DNA from: Bremia lactucae
Taxonomy: Eukaryota; Oomycota; Peronosporomycetes; Peronosporales; Peronosporaceae
Direction: 5' to 3'
NCBI RefSeq assembly: GCF_004359215.1
Contig: NC_090613.1
Location: forward strand, 5,696,700 to 5,760,699
Length of the DNA stretch: 64,000 nt
Of this stretch, positions 32,705 through 44,869 are shown piece after piece (within the stretch, counting starts at the first letter, position 1; every line of letters starts with the position of its first letter). Made by a program: the position numbers and the translations under genes. The notes under the pieces were generated by a model. It was not told the DNA's origin. It made no database searches and worked only from the letters and a program-made list of their open reading frames with translations.

Positions 32705-32907
32705 CAAGTACCTATGTGCATTACACACAAGGGTGGGTCACTATGTAATCCACACCCGAGTGGCAGGTCTAAGTACTTCACATGAAGTAATTGACCATCC
32801 TGTGGCAGGTCTAAGTACTTCACATGAAGTAATTGACCATCCTGTTAAGTGTTCTAAGTGTACTTAACGGGTTTGTGTAACTTAGGGCAATTTATGCACG
32901 CTACAGT
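32705..32907 (-). repeat. L2 LTR fragment with a 42-bp tandem duplication
   Basis: Carries only the outer 200 bases of L2 on the minus strand, ending with the decayed terminus near 32907. Inside it a 42-bp unit starting TGGCAGGTCTAAGTACTTCA is present twice in a row and identical (32761-32802 and 32803-32844), a recent local duplication. Confidence 0.7.
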
Positions 32908-33983
32908 CTTCGGTGGACTCCGATGAAATGCAGCAATTTTGGCCTATGTATCTATGGAACGACAACTCATGGATTCGAGACGGCAAAAGACGCAAGTTGA
33001 CCATTCAAATGAACAAAACAGTACGGTCAAGCCTCATCAAAGAGCTCCTCTTGGCACGGACGGGACTTATATTACACGGGGTTCGTATCACATTGGCGAC
33101 AGGGATCACCAAGCACCATACGATACAATAACATGGGCGGTGGGTAATGTCAATCAACATTAGATGCCCAGGCTTGGCCATTGCAGCAAAATGCGAGACA
33201 GGAAAGAACTTAGATCTCAGACACTCACCCGATCTCGAAAATATGTACTCGTGGAATAAAGTCTTGCCGGGGTCGGTTCATGGTGACTATGTCGACAAGA
33301 ACGGGAATAAGTCTCACTCGATAGGCCTCACATAAGCCCCCAACGGAATACACTGGCGAGTCGACGAGACAGGAGGGATGCCGTTAGATGTAGCGACCGA
33401 TATCGGTGTGCTAAAAGAAGAAAAAATGCAAAATGGCTAGTGCTGCAGGCGTACCTAAGTAACCATATCGACGGGCACAAGCGGAGCTAGAAAAAGGCGT
33501 CACGGGTCTATTACAGAAGATCAACGTAAGATCAGAACAAGACGAGCTCCAGCACGCGGTGTTACGACAAACACTCAAACAAGTGTGGAGCCATCATAAC
33601 GAGATCACTGAATATCAAGTCTAGGTCAATTTTCGACTCGCACCTCCGCAACTGAAGCTGTTTTTTAGGCCGGGAGAAAGACGCCAGTTGCCAAAAACTC
33701 TGCCAGGTTAGGGTCAATAAGGGACTCCTCGGCAATTTTCTCAGCATACCCCCTGCGCATAAGGGTGTTGGCAGGCGCTAACAACGACCTGGACAGGCCA
33801 AACTGTGGACACTAGAATCATGCGAGGCATTGTTGGGCCAGAACACCGCTACAACTGTCACCCAAGATCACTACGCGGCTTCATAGAGCATTTGGCAACA
33901 CTGCAACAGATTATGCAGCATAATGGTCGAAGATGTGGTGGATTTTATGCTAAGTATGCATTACGACCCTATAAGTCCAACAA
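32908..33983. other. Unassigned decayed sequence
   Basis: Several overlapping plus-strand frames (32913-33131, 32939-33163, 33147-33335) and a helical stretch near 33480-33620 (EKGVTGLLQKINVRSEQDELQ) suggest remains of a gag-like gene, but no motif allows naming. It is probably another old retroelement. Confidence 0.3.
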
Positions 33984-34430
33984 AACCTGTAACGGGCTCT
34001 TTTTGCTAGTACTGGTAACAGCTCTAGTTAACCTACACTGATTACTGTGAAGGTGGAGCGCCTCGACTTCTTCACGTACACGACGTGCAGAGGAAGGTTC
34101 TAAGTAGCTAAGAAGTCTTAGCTACTAAAGGTAAATTCTTAGGCTTTATAATGAAAAAGTAATACTATATTAATATATTAAGTTCCTACGTAACGATCTT
34201 CTATCTACTACTAAATTTATTACATAAGTAACTAACTATGTATGGCGCCTACTTACGCACTGCACAATCGTTTCTTGTGATAATTGGCGGGGTTGATTCA
34301 AGCTTAAATCACCTAATCAATAGAATTGATGTTTAATTGCGTCAATTCCACCAAATTTCGTACTTAAAATAATATGAGTTCTTCCTCTTATAGGAAATAT
34401 GTTTGTTTCTCGGGCCTTCCCTAACCAACA
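33984..34430 (-). repeat. L1-related LTR next to copy G
   Basis: Starts TGTAACGGGC at 33984 and shares ordered blocks with the L1 LTR at 38561-39001 (CACGTACAC near 34055, ACGTGCAGAGGAAGG near 34085, the TTAAGTTC and CTATCTACT blocks). It is clearly divergent from it. If copy G is read in the pol direction this is its 3' LTR. The right boundary is uncertain. Confidence 0.5.
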
Positions 34431-34559
34431 GTCGCAATAGTGACTGATTAGGAGTGACAGAGACATGCTATTATATTTCCCCCTGAGAACTTTCGCATTT
34501 ATTAATTGGTTTCTTATTTACAAAATCCAATTATATTGCACATTAATTTTGAATACAAT

Positions 34560-36060
34560 GCGTTTGCGCATGGTAACGATACCCGTGCGTGTCGCCTATG
34601 AGGCAGCAAATCTGGCAGCCAAACCGCTCAGTTTAGCTGTTAAGGATACAAATGTTTCAGTAAATGCTAATGCGTCTACTGCGTGAAAAAAATCATATTT
34701 TACTTTCATTGTAGGTGACTGAGCCGAGTCGGTGTCATTGCCCGACTCCGTGGTAAATGTTATGGCCTCCGGATTTACCAGGTCCATGCCCGTTGACCTA
34801 ACTTGACAACCTGTAAGGTGATGACGAGGTTGTTTGACACTTCGTCAGCCCATTTTGGCGCGGAGTCATCTTGTGATGACTCCATGGACGACGATAACTT
34901 TGGTGACCTTAGTATGTATCACCAGGAGCGAAGTGATCGGAAAAGTCACTTCGGTAAGCTTGCTACTAGTGGTGTTAGTATGCATTACCAGGGACGAAGT
35001 GATTCTAGGGATCGCGCCGATAGCCGTGTAAGCGTCGCATGATAGTTGGGAACCTCGCACGACATTTCGACAAGACCCATCCTCCTCGACGGAGGGTCCA
35101 TCAGAGACCGAGTGCTCCCCGCGGTCGTAAAAGGATTGGAGATTCTCAATCCCTTCGAAGATCTCACAAGAGACGAGCGTCCTCCAATGAGGGTCTTAAA
35201 GGCAATTTTCTCCTTAAAGGCATGACCTGCACCCTTAAAATCAACAAGAGGCAAGGTATCCCAGCCTCTCTAGACAAACGATGCAGCTTGTAGCGTGCAC
35301 CGACTACGGTCCTTTTTCAAAAGCGGTCACGGAAAGCATCCAGTTTTTGTCAAGCCAGGCCTCGCGCCTCTGCTTTGCACATTTTGTACAAATGCATTCC
35401 GAGCTTGGAACAAATGAGTGACATCCTTGCCCGCTTACATGTGTGCCATTGATGCCGAAAAAAAGCATCGATGGAGTTTCCGTTTCGTCCTCACCAGGCT
35501 TGTGAAGACTAGATAAGTCAAATAACGAAACATGTATTGATACCAGACAAACGCGTTAGGTTGCCCTTAACGAACAACCAAGGCTTCATTTCAGAAGCAA
35601 ACCGCAATCTCTCTCCCGTTGGCTCATGTTAACGTGTAGATACCCTCGCCAACAAACGAGATGATTCGCTCGAATCTAATTCACCTCACGGTGGTTCGAG
35701 AAGCGTTCAACAAGGAAACGCTTTTCATTACTCGAATCCGTAAATGGATGTGGATGAGCAGGGAAAGAGGGTTCGTCTCGTTTGCCGAACCCGAGTCAAC
35801 ATCGGGACATGGATCAAATCTTCAAAAATAAGAGGGAACATTGACCATGAGCGATCCCATCATCGCGAGTTACCGGTGACGGTCGATTATGTCTTTCGAG
35901 ACCAGTTGATATATTGTGCTGAAGTTGGGTCTGAACTGGCGAACGAACGGGCACATTAGTCCCTTCAAAACGAGCTAGAGATAGTTCGTCAAAGACCGCA
36001 TCCTTGGAAGATTTAGTGGATCGTCTAGTTCGTGAGAACTAGACTACTATCATGCTTTAG
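34560..36060 (+). pseudogene. Convergent antisense ORF of family 3 (copy G), decayed
   Basis: Plus-strand fragments similar in order and composition to the 39039-40807 protein of copy H: an Ala-rich start near 34560, an acidic/serine section (34803-35042) and the MDVDEQGKRV section at 35744-35959, which matches MDVVEEGKLA in copy H. It faces the minus-strand pol of copy G. Most of it is interrupted. Confidence 0.45.
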
Positions 36061-36099
36061 CTCAGAACCATCCGTCTTTGGCAGACGCCTCAGACCGTT

Positions 36100-38560
36100 C
36101 CGGAGTAATTCGGAATCGGAAGATCCCTCGAATGAATAAATACGGGCGGAGACGCCCGACATTAATGTAGGATGCGTTTGTTTCCTACGATGCAGCTCGA
36201 TCGTGTACGCATTGCATTGGCGATGTAGTCCACGAAACAGGCGGATTACCTGGGCAGTAATAAATTACCGCCCACATTCGTCATTACACATTTGGTTAGG
36301 TTTTTCGCAGACAATAGGCCTAGATAAATGAAAGATTTTAGCTCTTTCATTTTTGTCAGAGTTTCGTTTCAGTCAGTTCACCGCATCAGCGATGGAATTC
36401 TGTGCAAAACAGACCAATGCTTCTCTAGCCAGTAGGAATTCATGTGCCGGCTCAGTTTTGTTGTTTTCTTCGGTGCGACCGGTGCGCACTGCGGAAATGT
36501 CATTCTTCTCATTAGTGAGAGCATAATTGTTCTCACTAATAGTATTGTTTTCGATGCTGAGTCTTTCAGCATCGCTAATGAAGTCATTAATAGCATTATC
36601 GCCATTACTGAGTTTGTCCACTTCAATGTTGATTGAATCAACGTATCATTCGCATTGGATACAATTTCGATAATCCTTTCAAGGTTGCTTGTGGATGTGT
36701 TAGGTAATCCATCAACCTATTATGAGCCTTATCTTCCGGATAGGCTCATTTAACGACGCCAAGTAAATGCTGACGACGGAACATATATTGTTACAATAGT
36801 GGGCTTATCCTCACTGTTGTTTCGCGCAGACGGCTTATAATTGGGGCGGCGCGAAAGGGTATCAGCGACGACGTTAAGTCGTCCTGGTTTATACTCACAG
36901 AGAATTTATATTCCGCAAAGATAGACAACCCTTCGCCATTTTTTGCGAGAGGTATGGACTGTGTACGGCCGTGCGTAAAGACGCATGGTTCGTATATACG
37001 ATGAATGGTCTATCACCCAAGCGATCGACCCTTAACTTAGCAAATGCATATTTCATGGCAAGAAGATCATTATCATGCACAGAGCAACTGGTTGAAGCTG
37101 ACGCGAAGGCTAGCAGACGGCGCACTCTGCACCATCTGTATCATATTGCCTTAACGCACAGCCGATTGCAAAATTGCTGGCCTCACAGACCACATGGACT
37201 GGTCTGTCTTGGTTCGCAATCGCCATGATTGACGCTTGCATTTAAGCTTTGCTTGATACCCTCAAAGGAACGCTGACAACCAGCGTTCCATGACCACTTT
37301 ACATTATTCTTTAACAAAGAAGAAATATGTACTGTCAATCTGGCATAAGTGTGGGAGTACCTGTTGTAAGTACGGTGCTAAGCCGAAGAACTTTCGAAAT
37401 CCCTCTACATTGACTGGCACAGGCCAGTCGGTGATCGCCTTGATCTTTTCCAGATCAGGGCGTACCCACGATGCATTAAAAAGGTGGCATTTCGCTACAA
37501 ACGAAATACACTTTTGAGATTTACATACAACTTATGCTTACGCATAAGTGTAAGATCCTTTCCGACGTGGGTACGATGTATTTTAAAATCCAAATTTCCG
37601 CTTAAGGCTCTGCTATGAACGAAGACGTCATCAAAACAACTCGGTGCAAAATCCCGCCCCGATCTCAACAGATTTAAAAACACATCTGTTAAATGTCGCA
37701 GGGGCATTCCTGAGCTCTTGTGGCATAACTAGCCACTCCCGAAGCATTTCGCTTGGAGAAATTACTGCTTCGAACGAAATTTTCTGCTCATACAAATGGA
37801 TTTGATATAATCCATCCATCCGATCCATTGACGAAAAAATTGTAATCTTTGAAATACCATCAATGCTTGCGTCATTTCGTGGCATCGGCGTTTGAGCTGG
37901 TACCGTTGCAGCGTTCAATTTATCGAACGCACGCACAATCCGCCACTCTTCTATTGCTTTACGCACACAGAAGGGCGGATAGCTATGTATTCCATCACAT
38001 GCCCGCTGCCAAGTGGCCCGCGAAGAATTTGTCGATTGCTAATACTTGTTCACGAGGCTATAAATACTGCTTCATGAAACAGTATTTCAAACCTAGTGTC
38101 AGGTCGATTTTATGTCGAGTGCCTTTATCCTTAGGCAACTCGAACGGTACGGATTCTGATAATATACATAATAAGATTCGATCTAATCTTTAAAGAAGGA
38201 TTGGCCTACACTTGATCCGTTGTTTACTGAGACATTTAGTGTCTCAGCTTCCTCGTTCGAGCTTGTTTCCAAAGATATCTGGGAGCCTTTGACCACAGGT
38301 TTCTGGGAATTTATGCCCGCAGATTCTTAGGGACTTAGCCGTTCAAGTTTTATTTGAAGAGTATCTTCCCCAACTGCCTCAAGCTGTGGTAGCGCAACCA
38401 CTGCGATTTCCTCTACGGTCAACTTTCCAGTCGACCTAGAGCTTTTGCACTGTTTCTTATAGACAAGCGTTTCAAACTTTCTTAGATGTTGCTTTTGTAG
38501 CAAACATCCTTGTTTTGTAGCACTCAAGTTATTCGAGTGGTCAAACTTCGACGCTGCCTG
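36100..38560 (-). pseudogene. pol of Ty3/Gypsy family 3 (copy G)
   Basis: Minus strand. A pol linker is at 38575-38327. RT is at 37966-37495 (IVRAFDKLNAATVPAQTPMP, LREWLVMPQELRNAPATF, CFDDVFVHSRA). RNase H is at 37125-36895 (SVHDNDLLAMKYAFAK, RPFIVYTNHASLRTAV). The integrase end is at 36640-36100, with FLLAREALVCFAQ and NVGRLRPY. Protease and gag are absent; the 5' end is cut by the LTR at 38561. The integrase core is missing or unreadable. Confidence 0.78.
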
Positions 38561-39001
38561 CCTGTAACGGGGCACAATGACTTGTACTGCTTCAGTACCA
38601 GTCCACTTCGCACTGCCTCAGTGCGAGTTGTGCCTCACGTCACTTCACGTACACTAGTACGTGCAGAGGAAGTCTTCTCTTTAAAACAGTTGCTTTAAAG
38701 AGGGTCAAATGAAAACTGTATATGATATAATTAAGTTCTTCTTTCTATCTACTTAATACTTAGTTAATTATAAAATAATACAAATATGTACTAAAAGTCT
38801 TATCTGTCTTTCTCTTTGCGCGCGTCCAGCGCTGACTGGACCGCGGAGGAAGTATATATAATGGTCTATATCTACTAATGATTAAGTCTTTAGAATATTA
38901 CCATGTAAAGTAATATTCTCCAAATATTATCTACCTTTTAGATAATATATTAATTAACAAACTTTAAGTGTTAATTTCATGTAACGATACACCCCGTTAC
39001 A
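38561..39001 (-). repeat. LTR type L1 (3' LTR of copy H)
   Basis: 441 bp with 10-bp inverted termini TGTAACGGGG and CCCCGTTACA. It contains a possible TATA box TATATATAATG at 38863. It borders the antisense ORF of copy H, so in pol direction it is the 3' LTR. It cuts off the 5' end of copy G, which suggests copy H inserted into G. Fragments recur at 7998-8150 and 45444-45763. Confidence 0.7.
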
Positions 39002-39038
39002 TCACCCATCATTCAAACGACAATCACTCTGACTGTCA

Positions 39039-40807
39039 TTGGGTGAAGTGGTCACTATAGACCACTTTATTAAAAACGATGTTGATTGGTCAGATTCATC
39101 ATTTTTATTCCATCGCATGGTTAACAAGTCTATGCGGTATGCGAATAGTGCGGCGCCTTCGGCTGCGGTTCATGCAGCCGCGAGCGACGCATTATTGTCT
39201 CTTGCGGCAGACGTTCCGTCTGCCGTAGTGTCATCTTCTTCAGCAACTCTAATGTTGCAGGTGCACGTGGTGATACACCACGTGAATATGACCCATCCTC
39301 GGAGGTCGACTACGAATGCGAGTCGGACAAAATGGCCGACTCGGGGAGAACCGAACAGTCGCCTGATCATTGTCATACGGCTGACTATGAGCCTTCGAAT
39401 GTGGGGGCTCATTCGAGTAGACGTGCTGGTAGCACTCGCTACAGCATGTTCGGTTCCGACGACGAGCATGATTCCTCATCGCCCGTTCCGTCTCCCGTAC
39501 GGTCACCTGCACCTGTTATGTGCAAGGTGATGACGATGGCGTAAGCCATCGTAATAAAAGTTCTTGTGGTACCCCTGCTTCAGTGGGTACCACTCAGGGG
39601 AGTGAAGACAGTAAAATGTCTCATCTCGCCCCTGAGAAGAAGCCGTGGCTTTTGCCAGAACGTCTAATCAATAGCTTGTCTGAAGAAACTACTCCTCACA
39701 ACAAATATCCTTTATTTATTGCGACAAAGCTACATGGCCTTGAACCCAGCGCGAAGAACTTTCGGGCTGAGAAGATTTTTATCTCGATGCCTTTCTTAAG
39801 CATCGCTGGTTTAGTGGCAACAATAAGCGAGATAAAGTATCGCTTATGCAAGCCTGGAGCGCGTTCATTCGCAATGTCAATGACATTGGACGCGAGGCCT
39901 GGTTTCAAAAACTTAACGCGAATCGCGTTAAGTTTGAGAAACGAACTCCAAACGGTGCAAAGTATAAATTGCATCGGTTGTCACGTGAGGCTGGGCTTTC
40001 ATGTCTCGGGTGGGGTGATCCCTCTACGCGTTGTGTCGACAACACGAAACGAGCGAAATGGGATGTTTACTTCCTTTCTTCGCCCTGGGGAAGGGCTCGC
40101 ATCTCTATTGACATGCGTGATGCGATTGAGGTTTTGCAATCAATTTACAAGCACCAGGCGCGTGTTTTCCGATGGGCCTTCTGAACCATCGGGTGGGTCT
40201 CCTCATACTGACGGACGAGGCCCTCAACGTCAGCAACCAGCTGGGAACGAGATTCCCAGCTGTCATGTTAAGGTGGATAACCACGCCAGCGAACAAGATA
40301 ACTCGTTCGCTGCCCCTTCACATCAAAGTGGTTCTGGATACGTTCCACAAGGAAACGTCCGTCGGAATCTACCAATGGATGTGGTGGAGGAGGGAAAATT
40401 AGCTCCGAATCGTATGTCGGATCTAATGTCAAGGATCGAAAAATTGGTCACTTCCTCCATGATTTGGAGGAGGGACTTGACTACGAGCGCGGCAAGCGTC
40501 GCTCGTTGAAGCAGACGGTGCAGGCTCACCATATTGAGCGGTTGGGAGACCGTTCGAAGAGTGCGTACTCCATGTTGGAGTACGAACGAAAATATCATGC
40601 TGTTCGCGATGAGATGATGTCGTCAGTCATTGTAGTTTCGAGGATATTCGGAACCGGCATGAGAAACTTCAGGTTCAACATGAGAATCTGGATCACGATC
40701 ACACGAATCTTTTGGAGATTCTTGAAAAGGGTGGTGAAATCCGTCCTCGGAAGAAGCCACGTACTGATGGTACGGGCGGAGCCGTACACAATAGAATTGC
40801 CACGTAG
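39039..40807 (+). pseudogene. Convergent antisense ORF of family 3 (copy H)
   Basis: The best preserved example. Plus-strand frames give an Ala/Ser-rich start, an acidic Ser-rich section (39332-39544), and a folded-looking domain at 39846-40184 (WSAFIRNVNDIGREAWFQKL, then AKWDVYFLSSPWGRARIS). A charged coiled coil follows near 40640-40740, then a basic run RPRKKPRTDG and the stop at 40805-40807. It overlaps, tail to tail, the minus-strand integrase end at 40856. Two or three frame breaks are present. No known family is recognised; a nuclear, nucleic-acid-binding or gag-like role is possible. Confidence 0.5.
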
Positions 40808-40857
40808 GATGCGAACGCATCCTACGATTTACGTTGGTCGGCTCCGCCCGTACCATC
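40623..40857 (-). pseudogene. Integrase C-terminal remnant of family 3 (copy H)
   Basis: The minus-strand frame from 40856 reads RRMRSHPT and VRLRPYHQY, the conserved end of Gypsy integrases (compare HPVFYVGLLKPY in family 1). It is all that remains of copy H pol; family 1 copy F begins right beside it. Because of the inverted repeat here the plus strand spells nearly the same peptide. Confidence 0.6.
40766..40857. repeat. Fold-back palindrome at the integrase end
   Basis: A perfect 19-bp inverted repeat (40766-40784, GATGGTACGGGCGGAGCCG, and 40839-40857) encloses a second perfect inverted repeat of 11 bp with a 2-base loop (40803-40813 and 40816-40826). The DNA or RNA could form a nested hairpin. 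See findings. Confidence 0.85.
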
Positions 40858-40914
40858 CGTACGGACCGGAACCCATGAATCTAAGCCTCGTTGAGGAGGG
40901 AGAAGGAGAAGTTA

Positions 40915-41230
40915 TCGCTTAGCGACTGGGACTCGTGTCACCGTTCCTAAATTTCCGTTGAAGTTAGGTATTAAGTTTCTGGACTTTGACAGTGTGTAAC
41001 GCTGTTTCTTCCTTGATTTGGATTCGAGATATGATCTCATTCTTGGTATGGCCTGGCTTGAATACCATGAGTCATGGATAGATTGGAGGTCTAAGACCTT
41101 AAATGCAACGCGCCATGTTTCTAGCAAAGCTTTAGAAGTCATGACCCACCTTTGCAAAGCAACAAAAGTGCTATTTGCGCGACTCACTGACCGAATATGT
41201 CAGTGTGCTAGACATTGGAATGTCTAAAAT
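40915..41230 (+). pseudogene. Protease remnant of copy F
   Basis: Contains the family 1 protease core and the SRYDLILGMAWLEYHESWID segment near 41020-41080. The catalytic Asp end was lost with gag. From 41231 to 41930 only degenerate linker is seen. Confidence 0.6.
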
Positions 41231-41930
41231 AATGAAGTAAAATGTTAAAAAACACTAGGGGGTACGTACTCCGTCGAGTACCACTCGTTCCAGTTACGAA
41301 TTTTCAGTACAAAATTAATTTTTTCAAAATCACTGAATGCTGAAAGCAATATAGGCCTAGGGCGAGTCATCAAGGGTTTAATATCCTGGAGTGGCACATC
41401 TAAGTCCACCGAACGTGGTGGGCCGAGGTGGAACCATACTGAGTGTCTGTTGTGATACTATTGGCAAGTTGCCAGGGCATTTCGGGTCAAACCCCTCTGA
41501 TGCACGTGAAGTGACACGTTAACAATCACTGGACAAGAATTTTGAGTTACACAACTCCTCGTCGAATGTCGGATTGGACATCAACTCTGGTCAAATGTTA
41601 AGAAACTTAAATCTTGGAAGTCCCGGCCTCTAAAAGGCGTATCGTCTCGACTTCGAGACAGCAGAGACGCGAAGCGTCTATAACGCCAGAAAGTGATATG
41701 AGCGAGCAGTTGCATACGCTTGCAAATGGTGTACCGGTAGCATCGAAGGAGAATTTAGCCTTGAAGCAATCCCTTCGTTACATGCTGTTTTAGAGCTAGA
41801 CGAAATGTCTATTGATGAGTGTGGCCGAGCCTCAAGAGCTGGCGACTTGTCTGAGATGGTGATTAATCGACCAAACATTTAGTCAAAATCATCATCTCTT
41901 CTGGATGAAGCCGTCCGGGAGAACATAAAA

Positions 41931-43195
41931 AGCTGTACATTGTGCGCGGAGTGGGCCATCGGTCATTACAGATCCCATCGATTCATTCTATTGTTGAGGA
42001 ATTTCAAGAAAGGGTTTGTACCAACCCACCATCGGTTTTACCTCCAGATAGAGGTGTCCGTCTTGAAATCGACTTGGTTCCTGGAACCAATACTGTGTTA
42101 CCCGCACAGTGGCCTTTAACAAAAGAACAGTGTGACGTCGTTGACGATTCCTTCCGTGCCAAGCTCATAGAACTTTCGCGCTGAGGAAGATGGTATGGTA
42201 CGCGAGAATAAATCTTCACTTCATCACCGAAATTTTGTGTCAAAAAGTCAAATGGTGAATGGCGCATTATACATGCTTTTAATAAGCTTAATGCTGCCAC
42301 TATACCAGCACAAACCCCCATACCTCGAAAGGATGTTCTCCAGAACAATATGGTGGGAATCGCGATGTACAGTGCCCTTGACTTAATCGATGGTCATTAC
42401 CAACTGCTCATGCGAGCTAACGATATCCCGCTTACAGCAATTAGCACCCCAAGCGGTATGCTATGGGAATGGTTCGTTGTGCCGCAAGGGCTCTCCAACG
42501 CCCCGGCTCCATTTAAATGTCTAGTGGCGCAACTTTTCCACCCTTATCTAGTTTCTAGCTATACGCAGACTTATTTTAATGACATTTTTGTCCATAATCG
42601 TGCGGAGCAAGGTCGGCCGGATGTGGAAAAAATTCACATCGACCATTTGCTAGTAGTGCTCTACAAATAAATTGTGTGCCAATGCATCTAAACGCATTTT
42701 TGGCGCAGAAGAAATTCCCGTTTTAGAGTGCTTCATTGGGAAGCGAGGCCTTAAAGCGAATCCCGCTAAGGTAAGAACCATAGTTGGTTGACCGGTTCCT
42801 AACAATTAAAATGATTTAAGTAGGTGGTTGGGCCTCGCCACCTACTTGCACAAATATAGCGAAAATTGCGCTGATATGGCTAGGCCATTATTTAATCTCC
42901 TTATAAAGATGTTGGACTATCACCGAAAGTGATGCTATTGAAGCAATTAAGGATAGTCTTATCCATGCCACGATTCTTGCTCTGCGAAACCTAAATGCGG
43001 CTAAGTCGCCCCATCTCTCTCAGAAAATGGCTCGATGGCTTTAATTTTTTGCCGAATACAATTTTGAAGTGGAATATAAGCCTGGCAAGCAGAATACTTT
43101 GGCTGTGCGGTATCACGCAGGCTGGATTATGCGCTCTCTCATTTAACGACTATAACGTCACCTATAACTGAATTAATTTGTTCGGCTTACGTCAA
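41931..43195 (+). pseudogene. RT and RNase H of copy F
   Basis: 41980-42184 RT entry (PPSVLPPDRGVRLEIDLVPG). 42350-42670 palm (LDLIDGHYQLLMRANDIPLT, LWEWFVVPQGLSNAPA). The catalytic YFDD reads YFND near 42570. RNase H pieces are at about 42960-43150 and are heavily broken. Confidence 0.8.
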
Positions 43196-43197
43196 GG

Positions 43198-44451
43198 ATG
43201 ACCAGTGCGCAGCTCTGCTGCGAGCTCTTAAGAGCACTGAGTCGGACATTAAATTGTCGGCAAATGCGTGCGAGCTTACATCGATTTTTTATCGACAACG
43301 GCATGTTGCTTAATTACACAGATGCTGCATATACTCTGCGCATCGTTGTTCCTCAGGATGAGGATTTAACGTTTCGAATCCTCTATGAGGCACATAATAC
43401 TGTTGTTAGTGGTCATCTCGTTAGAGGAAGAAGCTATGGCTCCGTGAGCTAGATTTATTTGTGATTCAAAGATTTACAAAAGGGTATGCACATACGTTCG
43501 CACATGCGAAACTTGCCAACGGGTCAAAAACTCGGCTGACGCTGCTGCGCCACTGGCCAGTCTACCCGAACCCACAGGGTGTTGAGAGTCCATAGGAATG
43601 AATTTTTTGGTTGGCCTACCGAAAGATTCTGCCGGTAACACAGGCATCATGATTTTTTCTAACCGGTTAAGCAAAACGGCTCATTTAGCAGCTGTGCCGG
43701 ATATCATTGATGGTGAAGGCACAGCAACGCTGTTTATTGATCACGCGTTCTGACAACACGGTTTGCCTGCGGCAATTGCCTCTGAACAAAACTTCCGTTT
43801 CACGGGTGAATACTGGATATCGATCTTTGGAGTGCTTGGCACCAGATTTAACATGTCCAGAGCGGATCATCCGCAGACCGATGGTCAAACTGAACGTGTC
43901 AGTCGCGTCATTGAAGTCGTTCTGCGCAATGTGTGTGCTGAGACACCAAAGCACTCGAGCACACTACTCCCGGAAGTGAAGTTGCGTTAATTAACGCTTT
44001 ACATGCCTCTATCGGCTATACTCCATTCTACGTAAACGTTCTCACACACCCACGCGTTCCGTTAACGATACCACTACGTGGTTCAGGGCTTGGCGGGGAA
44101 GAATTAGCCGATAGGCTTGCTGATATCAGCCCTGTTACCGTTCGGAAACAAGTAAGCGAAATTTTCGCAACGCGATTAAGTGTCTTAAGACATGTGCGTG
44201 ACGCGATGGCTGATAGCCAAGACGAACACAAAGAACAAGCGGATGCCAAAGGCAGAAGTTGTATTGATTCTTATGCGGTCGGAGATCGAATTTTGCTAAA
44301 AGCTAAGAACCTACCTACAAACTTGGTTTTCGCGACCTTCAAGACCAAATTGCGCCCGCGCTTTATTGGACCATTTGGGGTGGTGGCCAAGAAGGGCCTA
44401 GCTTACACGCTAAACCTTACTCACAAGACCCAGATTTCTACGTGGGCTTGA
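43198..44451 (+). pseudogene. Integrase of copy F
   Basis: Zinc region near 43380 (YEAHNTVVSGHLVRG). Core at 43620-43990, with ADHPQTDGQTERVSRVIE intact but the usual SDRD replaced by SEQN near 43785. C-terminal part at 44194-44451 (QDEHKEQADAKG, RFIGPFGVVAKKGLAYTLNL). It would be catalytically dead even if joined. Confidence 0.82.
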
Positions 44452-44689
44452 TTAAGCTTTATTGGGAAGGCGCTTCCGCCGAGACAGGCGGCCATGGCGC
44501 AGATTAGTGTATCCTCACCGGGATGTCCAGCAGGCCCTCTAAACGAGGTTGTTGACGCTCCAACGTTGACAGAAGGTTTTGGATCGCGTCAAAAGAGCCC
44601 TCAATCCGAGCAAAGCCTTCGCGAGGAAGTGGCATCTCGCGCTTTTAAAGCATCAATACCTTCACTGAGAGTTTGGCCCATCCTTTTCA

Positions 44690-44820
44690 CTTTTTGTTTT
44701 CATTGGAAACAGGACGATCGGAATTTCTCTCATTGAGGTCACCGAAGCCTCACGGGCCTGATCACGCAAACGCGTCAAATACTGATGTTACTTTGTAAGG
44801 TATCGCTCATGAAGAGGATG
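44690..44820 (-). pseudogene. Antisense-ORF fragment of copy F, normal orientation
   Basis: The minus strand reads RDQAREASVTSMREIPIV, the same words as in copies A and C, in the same antisense position behind pol. The chromodomain that should precede it is missing. Confidence 0.55.
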
Positions 44821-44869
44821 GGGAAAAGGAGCGCGGCTCCTACACACCTCTCGTGTGGACGAATATCGT

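Noticed and set aside
39170..39469. Minus-strand frames opposite the copy H antisense ORF start
   Set aside because: Composition and lack of conservation in copy G suggest shadows.
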